Shown here: in pieces, positions 1-8,523 of the stretch
Layout: each line of letters starts with the position of its first letter
Numbering within the stretch: the first letter of the stretch is position 1
Source of the DNA: Streptomyces neyagawaensis
GTDB taxonomy: Bacteria; Actinomycetota; Actinomycetes; Streptomycetales; Streptomycetaceae
Assembly: GCF_023516595.1 (NCBI RefSeq)
Contig: NZ_JAMGBG010000127.1
Coordinates: 1-64,000 of the forward strand
Reading direction: 5' to 3'
DNA: 64,000 nt
The notes under the pieces: generated by a model
Database searches by the model: none
What the model was told of the DNA's origin: nothing
The model's input: only the letters and a program-made list of their open reading frames with translations
Made by a program: the position numbers and the translations under genes

Positions 1-13
1 GGCGACACCGAAT

Positions 14-1120
14 TCAGCCACGAGCCCACTCCAACCAGCGCTTGGTGACGGCCGACTCGTTCTTCAGCCACCACTCGACATCCGCGTCGAAGCCCTTGTC
101 GTAGTACTTCGGCGCACCCGCGGACGCGTTGCGCTGCTCCTCGGTCAGCTTGCCGTAGGCCACCGGAGAAGACGGGTTCGACGGGAAGAACTTGACGATA
201 TTGGCCTGACTCTCCGCCCGCAGCGAGAAGTCCATCAGCTTGTAGGCGGCGTCCAGGTTCGCCGCGCCCTTGGCGATGGCATAACCCGAGAACTGACGGC
301 GCGTACCGTTGAGCTGCCGCTCCACCGGCACACCCTGCTTCTGCAGATCGGCGAGACGACCGTCCCACACGGTGGACATCGTCACCTCCTCGCGGCTCAG
401 CAGCACACCCGGGAGCGGGCCACTGTCCCAGAACTTCTTGATGTTGGACCGCAGCTCGGTCATCACCTTGAAGGCGCGGTCCACATCGAGCGGGTACAGC
501 TTGTCCATCGGGACACCGTCGGCCAGCAGCGCGAACTCCAACTCCGGCAGGTCACCGTCCGGGTGAACCATCGCGCGGGAACCCTTGAACGCCTTGGTGT
601 CCCAGAAGTCCGCCCACGACTCCGGCTTCCTGCCGCCGAAGGCGTCCGTGCGGTAGGCGATGCACTGGCCGTAGAAGCCGTAGCCGACGGCATGGTCGGT
701 GATCTGGGCCTCGGGGATCTTCGCGCTCTTCACACTCTTGACCCGGTCGAGATCCAGCGCCTCCAGCGCGTCCTGCTTGACGTACTTGAAGTGGGACATC
801 ATCGAGTTGTTGATGAGGTCGCACTGCGGCCGGCCCTGCTTGATCTGCGCCAGCAGCGGAGCGTCGTCCAGGTTCAGCACCTTCACCTGGATGCCGGTCT
901 CCTGCGTGAACGGCGTGTAGATCGCCTTCTGGAGAGCCGCGCCCCAGGAACCGCCGCTGTCACGGACGACCACCGTCTTACTGCCGCCCTTGCCACCACT
1001 CCCACCGGCCGTCCGGCTGGAGCCGGTACCGCAGGCGGAGAGGGAAGGAAGAGCGGCGAGGGCGGTCAGACCGCCTGCTCCGCGCAGGAGCGCTCTACGA
1101 CCGATCTGGGCATCACTCAT
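14..1120 (-). CDS. Polyamine-type ABC transporter substrate-binding lipoprotein
   Basis: This encodes a 368-residue periplasmic-binding protein of the spermidine/putrescine (PotD) type, expected to capture a small cationic or amino-acid-like solute for an ABC importer. Arg8-Arg9 followed by a hydrophobic stretch and the lipobox LSAC (Cys30) show a twin-arginine-type lipoprotein signal. The ATG at 1120 is chosen because AGGAG lies 7 nt upstream; a second ATG at 1135 overlaps that site. No permease or ATPase gene is visible, so they probably lie before base 1. It is the last visible gene of a minus-strand catabolic set (RidA, PLP aldolase, SDR, cupin). A segment is duplicated, broken, at the other end of the window. 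The exact ligand cannot be read from the sequence. Confidence 0.85.
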   Translation of the reverse strand: MSDAQIGRRALLRGAGGLTALAALPSLSACGTGSSRTAGGSGGKGGSKTVVVRDSGGSWGAALQKAIYTPFTQETGIQVKVLNLDDAPLLAQIKQGRPQCDLINNSMMSHFKYVKQDALEALDLDRVKSVKSAKIPEAQITDHAVGYGFYGQCIAYRTDAFGGRKPESWADFWDTKAFKGSRAMVHPDGDLPELEFALLADGVPMDKLYPLDVDRAFKVMTELRSNIKKFWDSGPLPGVLLSREEVTMSTVWDGRLADLQKQGVPVERQLNGTRRQFSGYAIAKGAANLDAAYKLMDFSLRAESQANIVKFFPSNPSSPVAYGKLTEEQRNASAGAPKYYDKGFDADVEWWLKNESAVTKRWLEWARG

Positions 1121-1501
1121 GGCAATACTCCTCATCTGGGGACGCGTGGGACCAGCTGTGCGGGGGCTTTACCTCGCAGGTGCGGGGGGGGTGGTGCAGT
1201 GTGACTAAGGCGGGCAGAGCATCGCCCGCCTGCGTTGCCGATCGCCGCTTTGGGGGCGTCGACGACCTTGTCGTCAGAGCGACGCCGATTGATGGCGGTG
1301 GGGAAGCTGGAGCCCTGGCAGGCGGTGATCAGCGGAGTGGGGGGTCTTCACCAGAGCCGCGGTATGAGGGCGTGGTGAGGGATGAAGCAGAGCCGGGTTT
1401 GCGGCTGAAGGACGGGCCGATCGGTTTGTCTGCGCCGGCGACAACTCAGCGGGTAGCTTGGCGAAAGATCCCGAAGACGATCGGGGTGCGCGGCATCGGG
1501 A
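1121..1501. other. Intergenic gap, no gene seen
   Basis: This 381-bp stretch separates the cupin gene from the binding-protein gene on the minus strand. Open frames here have no recognisable domain or ribosome-binding site. Its length suggests the binding-protein gene has its own promoter, but I see no clear operator. Confidence 0.5.
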
Positions 1502-1855
1502 TCACATTACGGTCACGTAGATCTTGCGCACGGTTTCGATGGTCTTCCAGACACCGACGTAGCCCGGCTTCATGACGAAACTGTCGCCGGCCTTGTAGAT
1601 CACCGGCTCGCCGCCTTCGGGTGTGAGTTCGACGACGCCGGAGAGGATGTGGCAGAACTCGAAGGTCTCGCCCTTGATCGAGCGCATCTCGCCGGGCGTC
1701 GCTTCCCAGACGCCCGTATGGATGGACTCCCCACGGGCGACGTCCTGAGCCCAGGTCTTGAAGGCGGGTTCGCCGGAGATCAAGCGTTCCGGGAGCGGGC
1801 CGGACTCTCGCGGCGCGAAAGAGGGATTGGTGTCGATGGCCTTCAGGAGCGACAT
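1502..1855 (-). CDS. Small cupin-domain protein
   Basis: This encodes a 117-residue single-domain cupin of the Cupin_3 (ureidoglycine aminohydrolase-like) group. The pattern is a Gly/Glu-rich first cupin motif (near GETFEFCHILSG, about residues 61-72) and a second motif around AGDSFVMKPG (residues 88-97). Such proteins usually act on small amides or regulate metabolism, and this subgroup is poorly characterised. The ATG at 1855 is preceded by AAAGGA about 5 nt upstream. It sits between the SDR and the binding protein on the same strand, so it probably belongs to the same catabolic set. Metal ligands are not fully conserved to my eye, so enzymatic activity is uncertain. Confidence 0.75.
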   Translation of the reverse strand: MSLLKAIDTNPSFAPRESGPLPERLISGEPAFKTWAQDVARGESIHTGVWEATPGEMRSIKGETFEFCHILSGVVELTPEGGEPVIYKAGDSFVMKPGYVGVWKTIETVRKIYVTVM

Positions 1856-2180
1856 GTCTTTCCTTTGGGAGCTTGAGGGATTGGCGGCCACTGTCGATGA
1901 GCTGCTGTCGAGCGGCGTCTGGCACACGCTCGTGGGTGGGGCCCGTTCCAGATGTGTGGAGGCCGGCGAGGCGTCGTGGCTGGTGCCGGGGTTGGCCGGG
2001 TGGCTCGGATGCGGTTGTCGGCATGGGCGCACCGTGGGTGGCCTTGTTCGAGCGCGGTGGCATGAGGCACGTGCTCGGCGCGGTTCGACAGTTCATGCCG
2101 CGATCGGCGGATGTCCGAGACAGAAGGCGAGACAGTGCAGGTTGTTCAGTCCCTTGCTGGTGGTGATGCCAAGCAGGGGC
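1856..2180. other. Intergenic gap, no gene seen
   Basis: This 325-bp stretch lies between the SDR and cupin genes on the minus strand. No frame in it shows a family signature, and no strong inverted repeat was found. Confidence 0.45.
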
Positions 2181-2915
2181 TCAGCCGGCGGTGTACCCGC
2201 CGTCGACGGTCAGGACCGATCCGGTCACGTACGACGACTCCGACGACGCGAAGAAGAGCACCGCGTCGGCGACCTCTTCGGGGGTGGCGAGGCGCTGGAG
2301 CGGGATCGTGCTCTCGCGCTGGCGGCGGTAGGCCTCGGGGTCGGGCCTGCGCTGGAACGCCGCTTCGATGATCGGGGTGGCGGTCAGGCCAGGGGCGACG
2401 ACGTTGACGCGGATGTTGCGCGGGGCCAACTCGATCGCCGCGCCCTTGGCGAGCATGATGAGGCCCCCCTTGGCGGCGGAGTACAGGACCTGCCCTGCCA
2501 TGCCGACCATGCCCAGCCGTGAGCTGACGCAGACGAACGAGCCGCCGGTCTCGGGCATGAGCGGCGCGAAGTGCTTCATCACCAGGAACGCGCTGAGCAG
2601 GTTGCTCTCCAGTACGTTCCTCGCGTCGTCGCAGGCCATCTCGGTGAGTGGACCGTCGGCCTGCAGACCGTGGTTGAGGACGACGACGTCGACGGTGCCG
2701 AAGGACTCCGCGGCCTGCTTGGCCAGGTGCTCGACGAACGTCTCGTCGTTGAGGTCTCCGGGAATGTATAGGTCGTCTGGCTGAGCGCTGTCGAGCCGCT
2801 CCTTGCGGCCAGTGAGCAGCAGCCGTCCGCCCTCCCGGCGGAAGTGGGAACTCACCGCCTGCCCTATGCCACTGCTGGCGCCTGTCACCAGGGCCGTGAC
2901 GTTCTTGAGTCTCAT
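2181..2915 (-). CDS. Short-chain dehydrogenase/reductase (FabG-like)
   Basis: This encodes a 244-residue classical SDR, an NAD(P)-dependent alcohol or keto reductase. The Rossmann motif TGASSGIG is at residues 11-18. The catalytic residues are Ser131/132, Tyr145 and Lys149 (YSAAK). The C-terminus ends in the usual TVDGGYTAG. The ATG at 2915 is chosen because GAGGAG lies 8 nt upstream; an in-frame GTG at 2924 would add MPD. It follows the D-threonine-aldolase-type gene by 98 bp on the same strand, which fits oxidation of a hydroxy-acid intermediate. The substrate is not predictable. A broken copy of a related SDR C-terminus lies at 13569-13710. Confidence 0.9.
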   Translation of the reverse strand: MRLKNVTALVTGASSGIGQAVSSHFRREGGRLLLTGRKERLDSAQPDDLYIPGDLNDETFVEHLAKQAAESFGTVDVVVLNHGLQADGPLTEMACDDARNVLESNLLSAFLVMKHFAPLMPETGGSFVCVSSRLGMVGMAGQVLYSAAKGGLIMLAKGAAIELAPRNIRVNVVAPGLTATPIIEAAFQRRPDPEAYRRQRESTIPLQRLATPEEVADAVLFFASSESSYVTGSVLTVDGGYTAG

Positions 2916-2951
2916 GTCAGGCACTCCTCATACGCATGTCAGGCACTCCTC
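2913..2951 (-). repeat. Tandem duplication of the SDR ribosome-binding site and start
   Basis: A 17-bp sequence (plus strand CATGTCAGGCACTCCTC) occurs at 2913-2929 and again at 2935-2951, a 22-bp period. Read on the minus strand, each copy is GAGGAG, 8 nt, then ATG. The upstream copy starts a tiny frame, MRMRSA-stop, which ends inside the ribosome-binding region of the real gene and could couple or modulate its translation. Confidence 0.8.
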
Positions 2952-3013
2952 TTACGGGGGAGGTCGGTCAGGGGTGGGGGCTCGGGGAGGACGGGAGTCT
3001 CGTGCCATGCCGG

Positions 3014-4120
3014 TCAGTTGAGGAATCCGCGGGCGTCGACGGGCCAGCGCTCCAGCGAGGTGCCCGTGCTGTCGGTGACGATGAGTTCCTCGAAGCCGAG
3101 GACGACCGGGCACACGTGGTTCGGCACGACCGGTACGACGCTGCCGACGCCGGGGCGGAACTCGCCGTCCGGCAGCGGGAGGAACCCGTGGTACTCGTTG
3201 ACCTTGGACAGGACCGCTGTCGTGCCGGCGATGCCGCCGTAGCCGATCTCGGGGCTGCCTTCCTTACTGAGGGCCTTGTTGCCCACATCGAGGATGACCT
3301 GACCGGGGACCCAGTCACTGACCACGGTCCCGGCGACGAACAGCGCGATCTGGTCCTCCGTGCAGGCGCCGAGCCGGGCATTGTTCAGATCTCCGAAGAC
3401 ATACTCGCCCGGACGGATCTCGGTGATCACGCCGCTGGTGGAGAACTCCAGGGTGGGAGTGGAGCCCGCGCTGACCACCTCCGCGGTGACCCCGACGCCT
3501 TCGAGGCCGCGTACCGCGGCGGTGAGCGTGGCTTCCTGGTCCTGCGCGGCGCGTCGGCGAGCGTCCTGGTCGGCACCACCGTGACCGGGATAGGTGAAGA
3601 CGCCCACCGGCACCAGACCGCGCTTGCGGGCGGCGAGCGCGAGTTCGCCCGCGGCCTCGGGTGGCGCCCCGGAACGACGGGCACCGCAGTCGACCTCGAT
3701 CACGACCTGCAGCCGGTCCGGTTCGTCTCCCATCGCGTCGGCGAGCGCCTCGATCGCCGCGACGTTTTCTACGCCGACCCGCAGCCGGGCGGACTCGGCG
3801 AGCCGGCGGATCCGGGCCTTCTTCGACCCTGCGGCCCAGATCGGGTAGGCGAGGAAGATGTCGTCGAACCCGGCCGCGGCGAAGACCTCGGCCTCACCGA
3901 CATTGCCCGCGGTGATTCCGACCGCGCCCGCCTCGATCTGGCGTCGCCCGATCTCCACGCACTTGTGCGTCTTGACGTGCGGCCTGACCTGCAGGTTGTG
4001 CTGGTCGGCGAAACCCTGGACGCGGTCGATGTTGCCCTGCATGACGTCGACCAGCACGATCGGCGCGGGGGTGTCGATCCGCTCGACCAGAGCGTCGAGG
4101 ACTCGTTGCAGCCGGTTCAC
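3014..4120 (-). CDS. D-threonine aldolase / D-serine dehydratase-like PLP enzyme
   Basis: This encodes a 368-residue fold-type III (alanine-racemase-like) PLP enzyme of the metal-activated D-threonine aldolase / D-serine (or 3-hydroxyaspartate) dehydratase family. RPHVKTHK at residues 46-53 carries the PLP lysine (probably Lys50). His335 and Cys337 in PNHVC match the HxC metal site of the C-terminal domain. The likely reaction is aldol cleavage or dehydration of a D-beta-hydroxy amino acid. It follows ridA by 119 bp, and RidA is the known partner that hydrolyses the enamine/imine released by PLP dehydratases. That favours a dehydratase reading, but this is inference. Confidence 0.87.
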   Translation of the reverse strand: MNRLQRVLDALVERIDTPAPIVLVDVMQGNIDRVQGFADQHNLQVRPHVKTHKCVEIGRRQIEAGAVGITAGNVGEAEVFAAAGFDDIFLAYPIWAAGSKKARIRRLAESARLRVGVENVAAIEALADAMGDEPDRLQVVIEVDCGARRSGAPPEAAGELALAARKRGLVPVGVFTYPGHGGADQDARRRAAQDQEATLTAAVRGLEGVGVTAEVVSAGSTPTLEFSTSGVITEIRPGEYVFGDLNNARLGACTEDQIALFVAGTVVSDWVPGQVILDVGNKALSKEGSPEIGYGGIAGTTAVLSKVNEYHGFLPLPDGEFRPGVGSVVPVVPNHVCPVVLGFEELIVTDSTGTSLERWPVDARGFLN

Positions 4121-4239
4121 GCTGCCCTCCTTGTGGTTCTGCCTGGAATGACCGAGGGGCGCGGGTGCTGACTCCCCTAAATGCTGAGCGCGCGGTCCGC
4201 GATAGCGCGCGCAATGGCGTACACCGCCTTCGGGTCTGC

Positions 4240-4725
4240 CTACGCAGCGGTGCAGACCATCTGGATCTCCACCGGACTGTTGAGCGGCAGACCGGCGACA
4301 CCGATCGCAGTGCGGGCGTGCCGCCCGTTCTCACCCAGCACCTCGATCAGCAGCTCACTGGCCGCGTTGGCGACCTGCGACTGCTGACCGAAGTCCGGCG
4401 TACTGGCGACGAAGACCAGCATCTGCACGATCCGGACCCGCTCCAGATCACCCACCGCCTGCACAGCCGCGGCGAGGCAGTTGAGCACGGCATGGCGGGC
4501 CAGTGACCGCGCCGTCTCCAGCTCCACGTCCCCGCCGACAATGCCCTGCCCCAGCAACCAACCGTCCTTGTAAGGCAGCTGGCCCGAGATGTAGATGCTG
4601 GAGCCCACCGACCGGTGGTGCACGTAGTACGGGTTGTCGGCGAGTTCGGGAAGGGCGAGACCCAAAGCCTTGAGCCGATCGGAAGCCGAACCAGTGCTCA
4701 CTGCTGACGCCACGGACTGGCTCAT
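4240..4725 (-). CDS. RidA-family enamine/imine deaminase, copy 1
   Basis: This encodes a 161-residue RidA (YjgF/YER057c/UK114) protein of the longer subgroup, which hydrolyses reactive 2-aminoacrylate-type enamines or imines to keto acids plus ammonia. The conserved core SGQLPYKDG, the region around VRIVQMLVFVAS and the terminal SPVEIQMVCTAA are visible. The start is ATG at 4725. It is probably the first gene of the minus-strand catabolic operon, with a GntR-type operator at 4876-4892. It is closely related to the second copy at 12994-13479: their last 80 or so residues are almost the same. The substrate should match the neighbouring PLP enzyme. Confidence 0.9.
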   Translation of the reverse strand: MSQSVASAVSTGSASDRLKALGLALPELADNPYYVHHRSVGSSIYISGQLPYKDGWLLGQGIVGGDVELETARSLARHAVLNCLAAAVQAVGDLERVRIVQMLVFVASTPDFGQQSQVANAASELLIEVLGENGRHARTAIGVAGLPLNSPVEIQMVCTAA

Positions 4726-4875
4726 CGCGTCACCTCTGCGGACGGCACGAGGAACAGACCCGTGCGGTTGTCGATAAGTGGCTGTTTCATACGAATCTTG
4801 ATCATCTGCACTCGGCTCTCTCCTCGAGTAACAGTGGCGATAAAACGCCGTATCGTGGCTTAAACTAGCCACCTT

Positions 4876-4892
4876 TTGTCGTTTGTCGACCA
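4876..4892. promoter_or_regulatory. GntR-type operator before ridA copy 1
   Basis: TTGTCGTTTGTCGACCA reads on the minus strand as TGGTCGACAAACGACAA. It matches the 17-bp inverted repeat found before the FCD GntR gene (11693-11709) and twice before the HAD gene (12188-12204 and 12211-12227). It lies 151 bp upstream of the ridA start. One arm carries a mismatch. Confidence 0.7.
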
Positions 4893-5218
4893 TATGGGCG
4901 CCTGTTGAGCGCTGTCAATACCAAGTTCAGTCTCGAATACAACCTCGGAACACCGCATGCGGCTGCACTACCGCTGCTGGAGGCGACGGTCGACGCCGGG
5001 ACCTGGCTCACCGGTTTTATCCGCTTCGGCATGGACGGTCCATGTGCGTGGCCGGCCTCACCAAGCAGCCGAAGACGGCGTATGAGCACGCGCGGTAGCG
5101 CTGGGACAGCTACGAGTACCACGAGTACTCCGACATGGCGTTCGGCCTGCTCAAGATCCTCAGGTACGACTTCAGCCAGATTTTGCGTCTTTGAACGCAC
5201 TGGGCAGCCTCCCGGCGT
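4893..5218 (+). other. Decayed DNA with a possible Tn3-type transposase fragment
   Basis: No intact gene is seen. In one plus frame, 5097-5195 encodes about 32 codons with the core YSDMAFGLLKILRYDFS, which resembles the catalytic-domain stretch of Tn3-family TnpA (usual pattern YSDxVFGLxxLLGYxFSPR). A TAG lies just upstream and the frame ends at TGA. The similarity is short, so the assignment is tentative. Confidence 0.35.
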
Positions 5219-5890
5219 GATCGACGAGCCGGAGTTGAGATCTGGAACAACGAACTCAAGGAACGGTTCCTGCGTACCGGCCACCGCTTCAGGCGCGTGC
5301 AACCGCGTCGCAGGATGCGTGACTACATCCGTGGACTGCTGGGCCCGGTCGGACGCACAAACGGCTGGCAGCTGGCCGAACACGCCGGACACCGCACACC
5401 CGACCACCTCCAAAGGCTCCTCAACCGCGTCCGCTGGAAGGCCGACGAGCTCCGCGACGGCCTCCAGCACTACGTAGCCGAACGGCTCAGCGAACCCGGC
5501 GGGATCCTCATCCTCGACGACACCGCTTCCTCAAGAAGGGCACCACCTCCTCCGGCGTGCAGCACCAGTACTCCGGGACCGCCGGCCGCACCGAGAACTG
5601 CAAGATCGGTGAGTACGCCGCCTACGCCACCACACGCGGACGCGCCCTGGTGGACCGGGTTCATAGCTGCCGACGCCGCGGCAAAAGGGGCAGCAGAAAT
5701 GGTTCCTGCCTCGCGCCCCTCACCGTGGCAGAAGTTCGGCGGCTCCTGGCAACTGTCACCTCACCCACTGCCGTTGGCCCGTCCCTGATGAGCACGCGCG
5801 CGCTGAGATGGTCTCACTGGCGCCGACGGCGCCAAGCCGTCGCTCGCCGATGTCACTATCAGCGGCGGCTGCACACGATCGAGGGGCGGC
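5219..5890 (+). pseudogene. Decayed IS701-family transposase
   Basis: The frame starting near 5240 reads NELKERFLRTGHRF, then RRRMRDYIRGLLGPVG, then GWQLAEHAGHRTPDHLQRL, and reaches ILILDDTA. This is the N-terminal half of an IS701-type DDE transposase including the first catalytic Asp of DDT. The frame then shifts near 5525, and the +1 frame carries QYSGTAGRTENCKIG and AAYATTRGRALVDR. It jumps to the C-terminal PLTVAEVRRLL and LRWSHWRRRRQ. About half of the usual protein of around 400 residues is missing. The copy is dead. No terminal inverted repeats were identified. Confidence 0.85.
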
Positions 5891-6043
5891 CCGGGAAAGA
5901 GAACACGGGTCGGCAATCAGTCCACTACAGTAACCCAAACCGCCCCTGACCAGGGAAAACGTGAAAGTGCTGCTGGAGTACTAGAACTTCGGTCATGGGC
6001 TTCTCCGTTTCGGGTGGGTGGTAGCGGCTACGACAGCAAAGGG

Positions 6044-7285
6044 TCAGGGAAGCTTTCCGGTGAAGGCGAGTTCGACCAGTTCGCGCGCCTCCACGGCGCC
6101 GAGGGGCACCGGGTTGTTCTGCACCAGCCGACGAGCTCTCAGACCGTTCTCAGCGATCTCGTCGAGCTGGTCGTAGGTGACACCGAGGTCGGCGAGGGTG
6201 GCAGGGATCCCGATGTCGGAGAGCAGGTCGGCGACGGCCCGTACGGCGCCCTGAGGGGTCACGTTCTCCCCGGCACCGAGCAAGCGGCCGATTTCGGAGG
6301 TCTCCTCCGGGCGCGCCTCGGCGTTGAAAGCCATGGCGTACGGCAACAGACAGCCGACCCCGACTCCGTGCGCGGTGTGGGTGAGGGCGCCGATGGGGTA
6401 CTGGAAGGCGTGCGCGACGGCAGTGCCGGCTGTGCCGAGCGCGAATCCGCCACACAGCGCCGCCATGGCCATGTCGTCGCGGTGCGGGCCCTCGCCGCCG
6501 GTGTGCACGCAGGTCCGCAGACTGCGGCCGACGAGCTCGAGTCCGTAACGGGCGTAGGCATCGGTCAGGGCGCCCTTGCCGACGAAAACACGCTCCTGGT
6601 ACAGCTCGGAGGTGGGCTCGTGCCGGATCGCGGTGAACGATTCCACGAGGTGGCTGAGGGCGTCGGCGCCCGAGGCCGCAGAGAGGCCGCTGGGGCAACT
6701 GCCTGTCAGCACCGGGTCGATGACGGCGGTGTGCGGAATCAGGTGTGGCGATGAGATGCCGACCTTCATCACCGCTTCCGGGTCGCTCAGCACCGCGACG
6801 GGAGTGACCTCGGACCCGGTGCCGGCGGTGGTCGGGACCGCGACGACGGGGATCGTGGGACCCGGTACGGCGAACTCGCCGTAGTAGTCCCGCGGAGAGC
6901 CACCGTGCCGAAGCACCAGAGCCAGCACCTTGGCGAGGTCGATGCAGCTCCCACCGCCGATCCCCACCACGACCTCGGGGTCGGAGGCTTCCGAGCTACG
7001 GACGTGGGCCACTGCGGCGTCGACGTCACCGACCGGCAGATCTGGCGTGACCTGGTCGAACACGGTGACCCTGGCACCTCTGCGCCGCAAGGCGACGACG
7101 ACGTCGTTGAAGAACGGGTCGCCGGCCATGCGCTCATCGGTCACGAGCACCACCTGGTTGCCCAAAGCGAGGACCATGGGAGCCAGGGCGGCCCGCTGGC
7201 CGGCTCCGTAGAGCACCTCGCGGGGTTGGCGGAGCAGCCCGAAGGAGGACGTGGGAGCAATGCCGGCCGAGCTACTTGGGGACAT
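6044..7285 (-). CDS. Iron-containing alcohol dehydrogenase family protein
   Basis: This encodes a 413-residue group III Fe-ADH, NAD(P)-dependent, acting on an alcohol, hydroxy acid or maleylacetate-type substrate. GGGSCIDLAK is the nucleotide-binding signature. The metal ligands are expected from SGADALSHLVES (Asp and His), AHAFQYPIG (His) and HTAHGVGVG (His). The start at 7285 is chosen because GGAAGG lies 6 nt upstream; an ATG at 7318 overlaps the stop of the preceding gene as ATGA and is the alternative. It is translationally close to the Ldh-family reductase upstream, so the two probably form one operon controlled from 8399-8477. Confidence 0.9.
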   Translation of the reverse strand: MSPSSSAGIAPTSSFGLLRQPREVLYGAGQRAALAPMVLALGNQVVLVTDERMAGDPFFNDVVVALRRRGARVTVFDQVTPDLPVGDVDAAVAHVRSSEASDPEVVVGIGGGSCIDLAKVLALVLRHGGSPRDYYGEFAVPGPTIPVVAVPTTAGTGSEVTPVAVLSDPEAVMKVGISSPHLIPHTAVIDPVLTGSCPSGLSAASGADALSHLVESFTAIRHEPTSELYQERVFVGKGALTDAYARYGLELVGRSLRTCVHTGGEGPHRDDMAMAALCGGFALGTAGTAVAHAFQYPIGALTHTAHGVGVGCLLPYAMAFNAEARPEETSEIGRLLGAGENVTPQGAVRAVADLLSDIGIPATLADLGVTYDQLDEIAENGLRARRLVQNNPVPLGAVEARELVELAFTGKLP

Positions 7286-7314
7286 CGGTTTCCTTCCGTT
7301 GGGGATCGTGTCCG

Positions 7315-8343
7315 TCATGCGTGGTCGAGCGCTCGCAGCTCGGCCACGAGTGCAGTCGGCAGTTCGACGCCGTTTGCGAGTGCGCGCGAACGGCACTCGC
7401 GGGCCCGGTCGCCTGGGACGAGGACGGCGCGGTCGGGTCCGCTGTCGCGGATCTCGGTGAGGTAGTCAGTGAGGTGGCCGGGAACTACCGCCGGTCGCAG
7501 CAGTACGAAGAGGTCACCCTTGGTCGCGGGGTGCACCGAGTCGAGCGTGCCGGTGATTCCCGTCCCGAGTGCGGTGCCGGTCAGCGAGGCCACCATGAGC
7601 TCGATCGCGAGGCCCAGCCCGTATCCCTTTGCCCCGCCGAACGGGGCGAGCGCCCCCTCCTTCGCGCGCAGCGGATCGACGGTCGGCTCCCCGTCGGCAT
7701 CCAGCGCCCACCCTGGCTCCAGGGGCTCCTCGCGTAGAGCATGGGCGTGGACTTTTCCCATGGAGATCTGGCTGGTGGCCATGTCGAGCACGAACGGCTC
7801 GGGCTCGGCGGGGACGCCGACCGCGATCGGGTTGGTCCCGATCAGCGCCCGCCGCCCGCCGTAAGGGTGGACCAGGGCTTCGCTGGTGGTCATGGCCAGG
7901 CACACGAGGCCGCGCTTCGCGACATGCTCTGCGTACCAGGCCAACATGCCGAGATGGTTGGCGGAGGCGATCGACGCGGCGGCGATCCCGGTCTCGTGGA
8001 CACGCTCCTGCACGACGTCCAGGGCGGTCCGGGCCACGACGGGTCCGAGCCCCTGTCCGCCCTCGACCTGTAGGAGGGCCTGTCCGATCCACGTGTGGGT
8101 CCCGGTGGTCTCCGGGTCGGCGACGCCGGCCCGGATTCGGCGCACGAGCCGGGGAAGCCGGAGTAGTCCGTGCGACGGCTGGCCTTTGAGCTCGGCGTCG
8201 ATCAGTAGGTCTGCCTGCCACCGCGCCCCCTTCACGGGTACGCCGGCGGATCGAAGCGCGCGCTCGGCCAAATCACGAAGCTCGGCCACGGGCAGGCGAA
8301 CCGGCTTCTCCAACGGCTGTCCAAGCGGGTTCGGGGTGCTCAC
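7315..8343 (-). CDS. Ldh-family (malate/L-lactate dehydrogenase-type) oxidoreductase
   Basis: This encodes a 342-residue NAD(P)-dependent reductase of the YlbC/DpkA/ureidoglycolate dehydrogenase family, which interconverts 2-keto (or imino) acids and hydroxy (or amino) acids. Typical segments are GQPSHGLLRL near the N-terminus, SANHLGMLAWYAE (catalytic His), IGTNPIAVGVP, LDMATSQISMGKV and FGGAKGYGLGLAIEL. GTG at 8343 is chosen because GGAGGA lies 7 nt upstream; upstream ATGs at 8358 and 8361 overlap that site. It is the first gene of the minus unit whose promoter region holds four operator repeats. Delta1-piperideine-2-carboxylate reductase activity is one possibility. Confidence 0.88.
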   Translation of the reverse strand: MSTPNPLGQPLEKPVRLPVAELRDLAERALRSAGVPVKGARWQADLLIDAELKGQPSHGLLRLPRLVRRIRAGVADPETTGTHTWIGQALLQVEGGQGLGPVVARTALDVVQERVHETGIAAASIASANHLGMLAWYAEHVAKRGLVCLAMTTSEALVHPYGGRRALIGTNPIAVGVPAEPEPFVLDMATSQISMGKVHAHALREEPLEPGWALDADGEPTVDPLRAKEGALAPFGGAKGYGLGLAIELMVASLTGTALGTGITGTLDSVHPATKGDLFVLLRPAVVPGHLTDYLTEIRDSGPDRAVLVPGDRARECRSRALANGVELPTALVAELRALDHA

Positions 8344-8398
8344 GGGGCGGTCCTCCATCATGCGTCGGCCTGCGATGACTGCACAGAGACTGACAGTA

Positions 8399-8477
8399 GA
8401 TCCGATCGGATTCAAGAAGCGATCCGATCGGATTCTGCAAGGATCCGATCGGATCTTGAGTCAGATCCGATCGGATG
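8399..8477. promoter_or_regulatory. Four phased palindromic operators (ATCCGATCGGAT)
   Basis: The perfect 12-bp palindrome ATCCGATCGGAT occurs at 8400-8411, 8422-8433, 8443-8454 and 8465-8476. The spacing is 22, 21 and 22 bp, about two helical turns, which places all sites on one face. The array fills the gap between the Ldh-family gene (minus) and the GntR gene (plus), so the GntR protein is the likely cooperative binder and would control both directions. Confidence 0.85.
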
Positions 8478-8523
8478 TCATAGTGATTCCCAGTGCATCA
8501 ACCGATGACAGGAGTGTTCCGCG

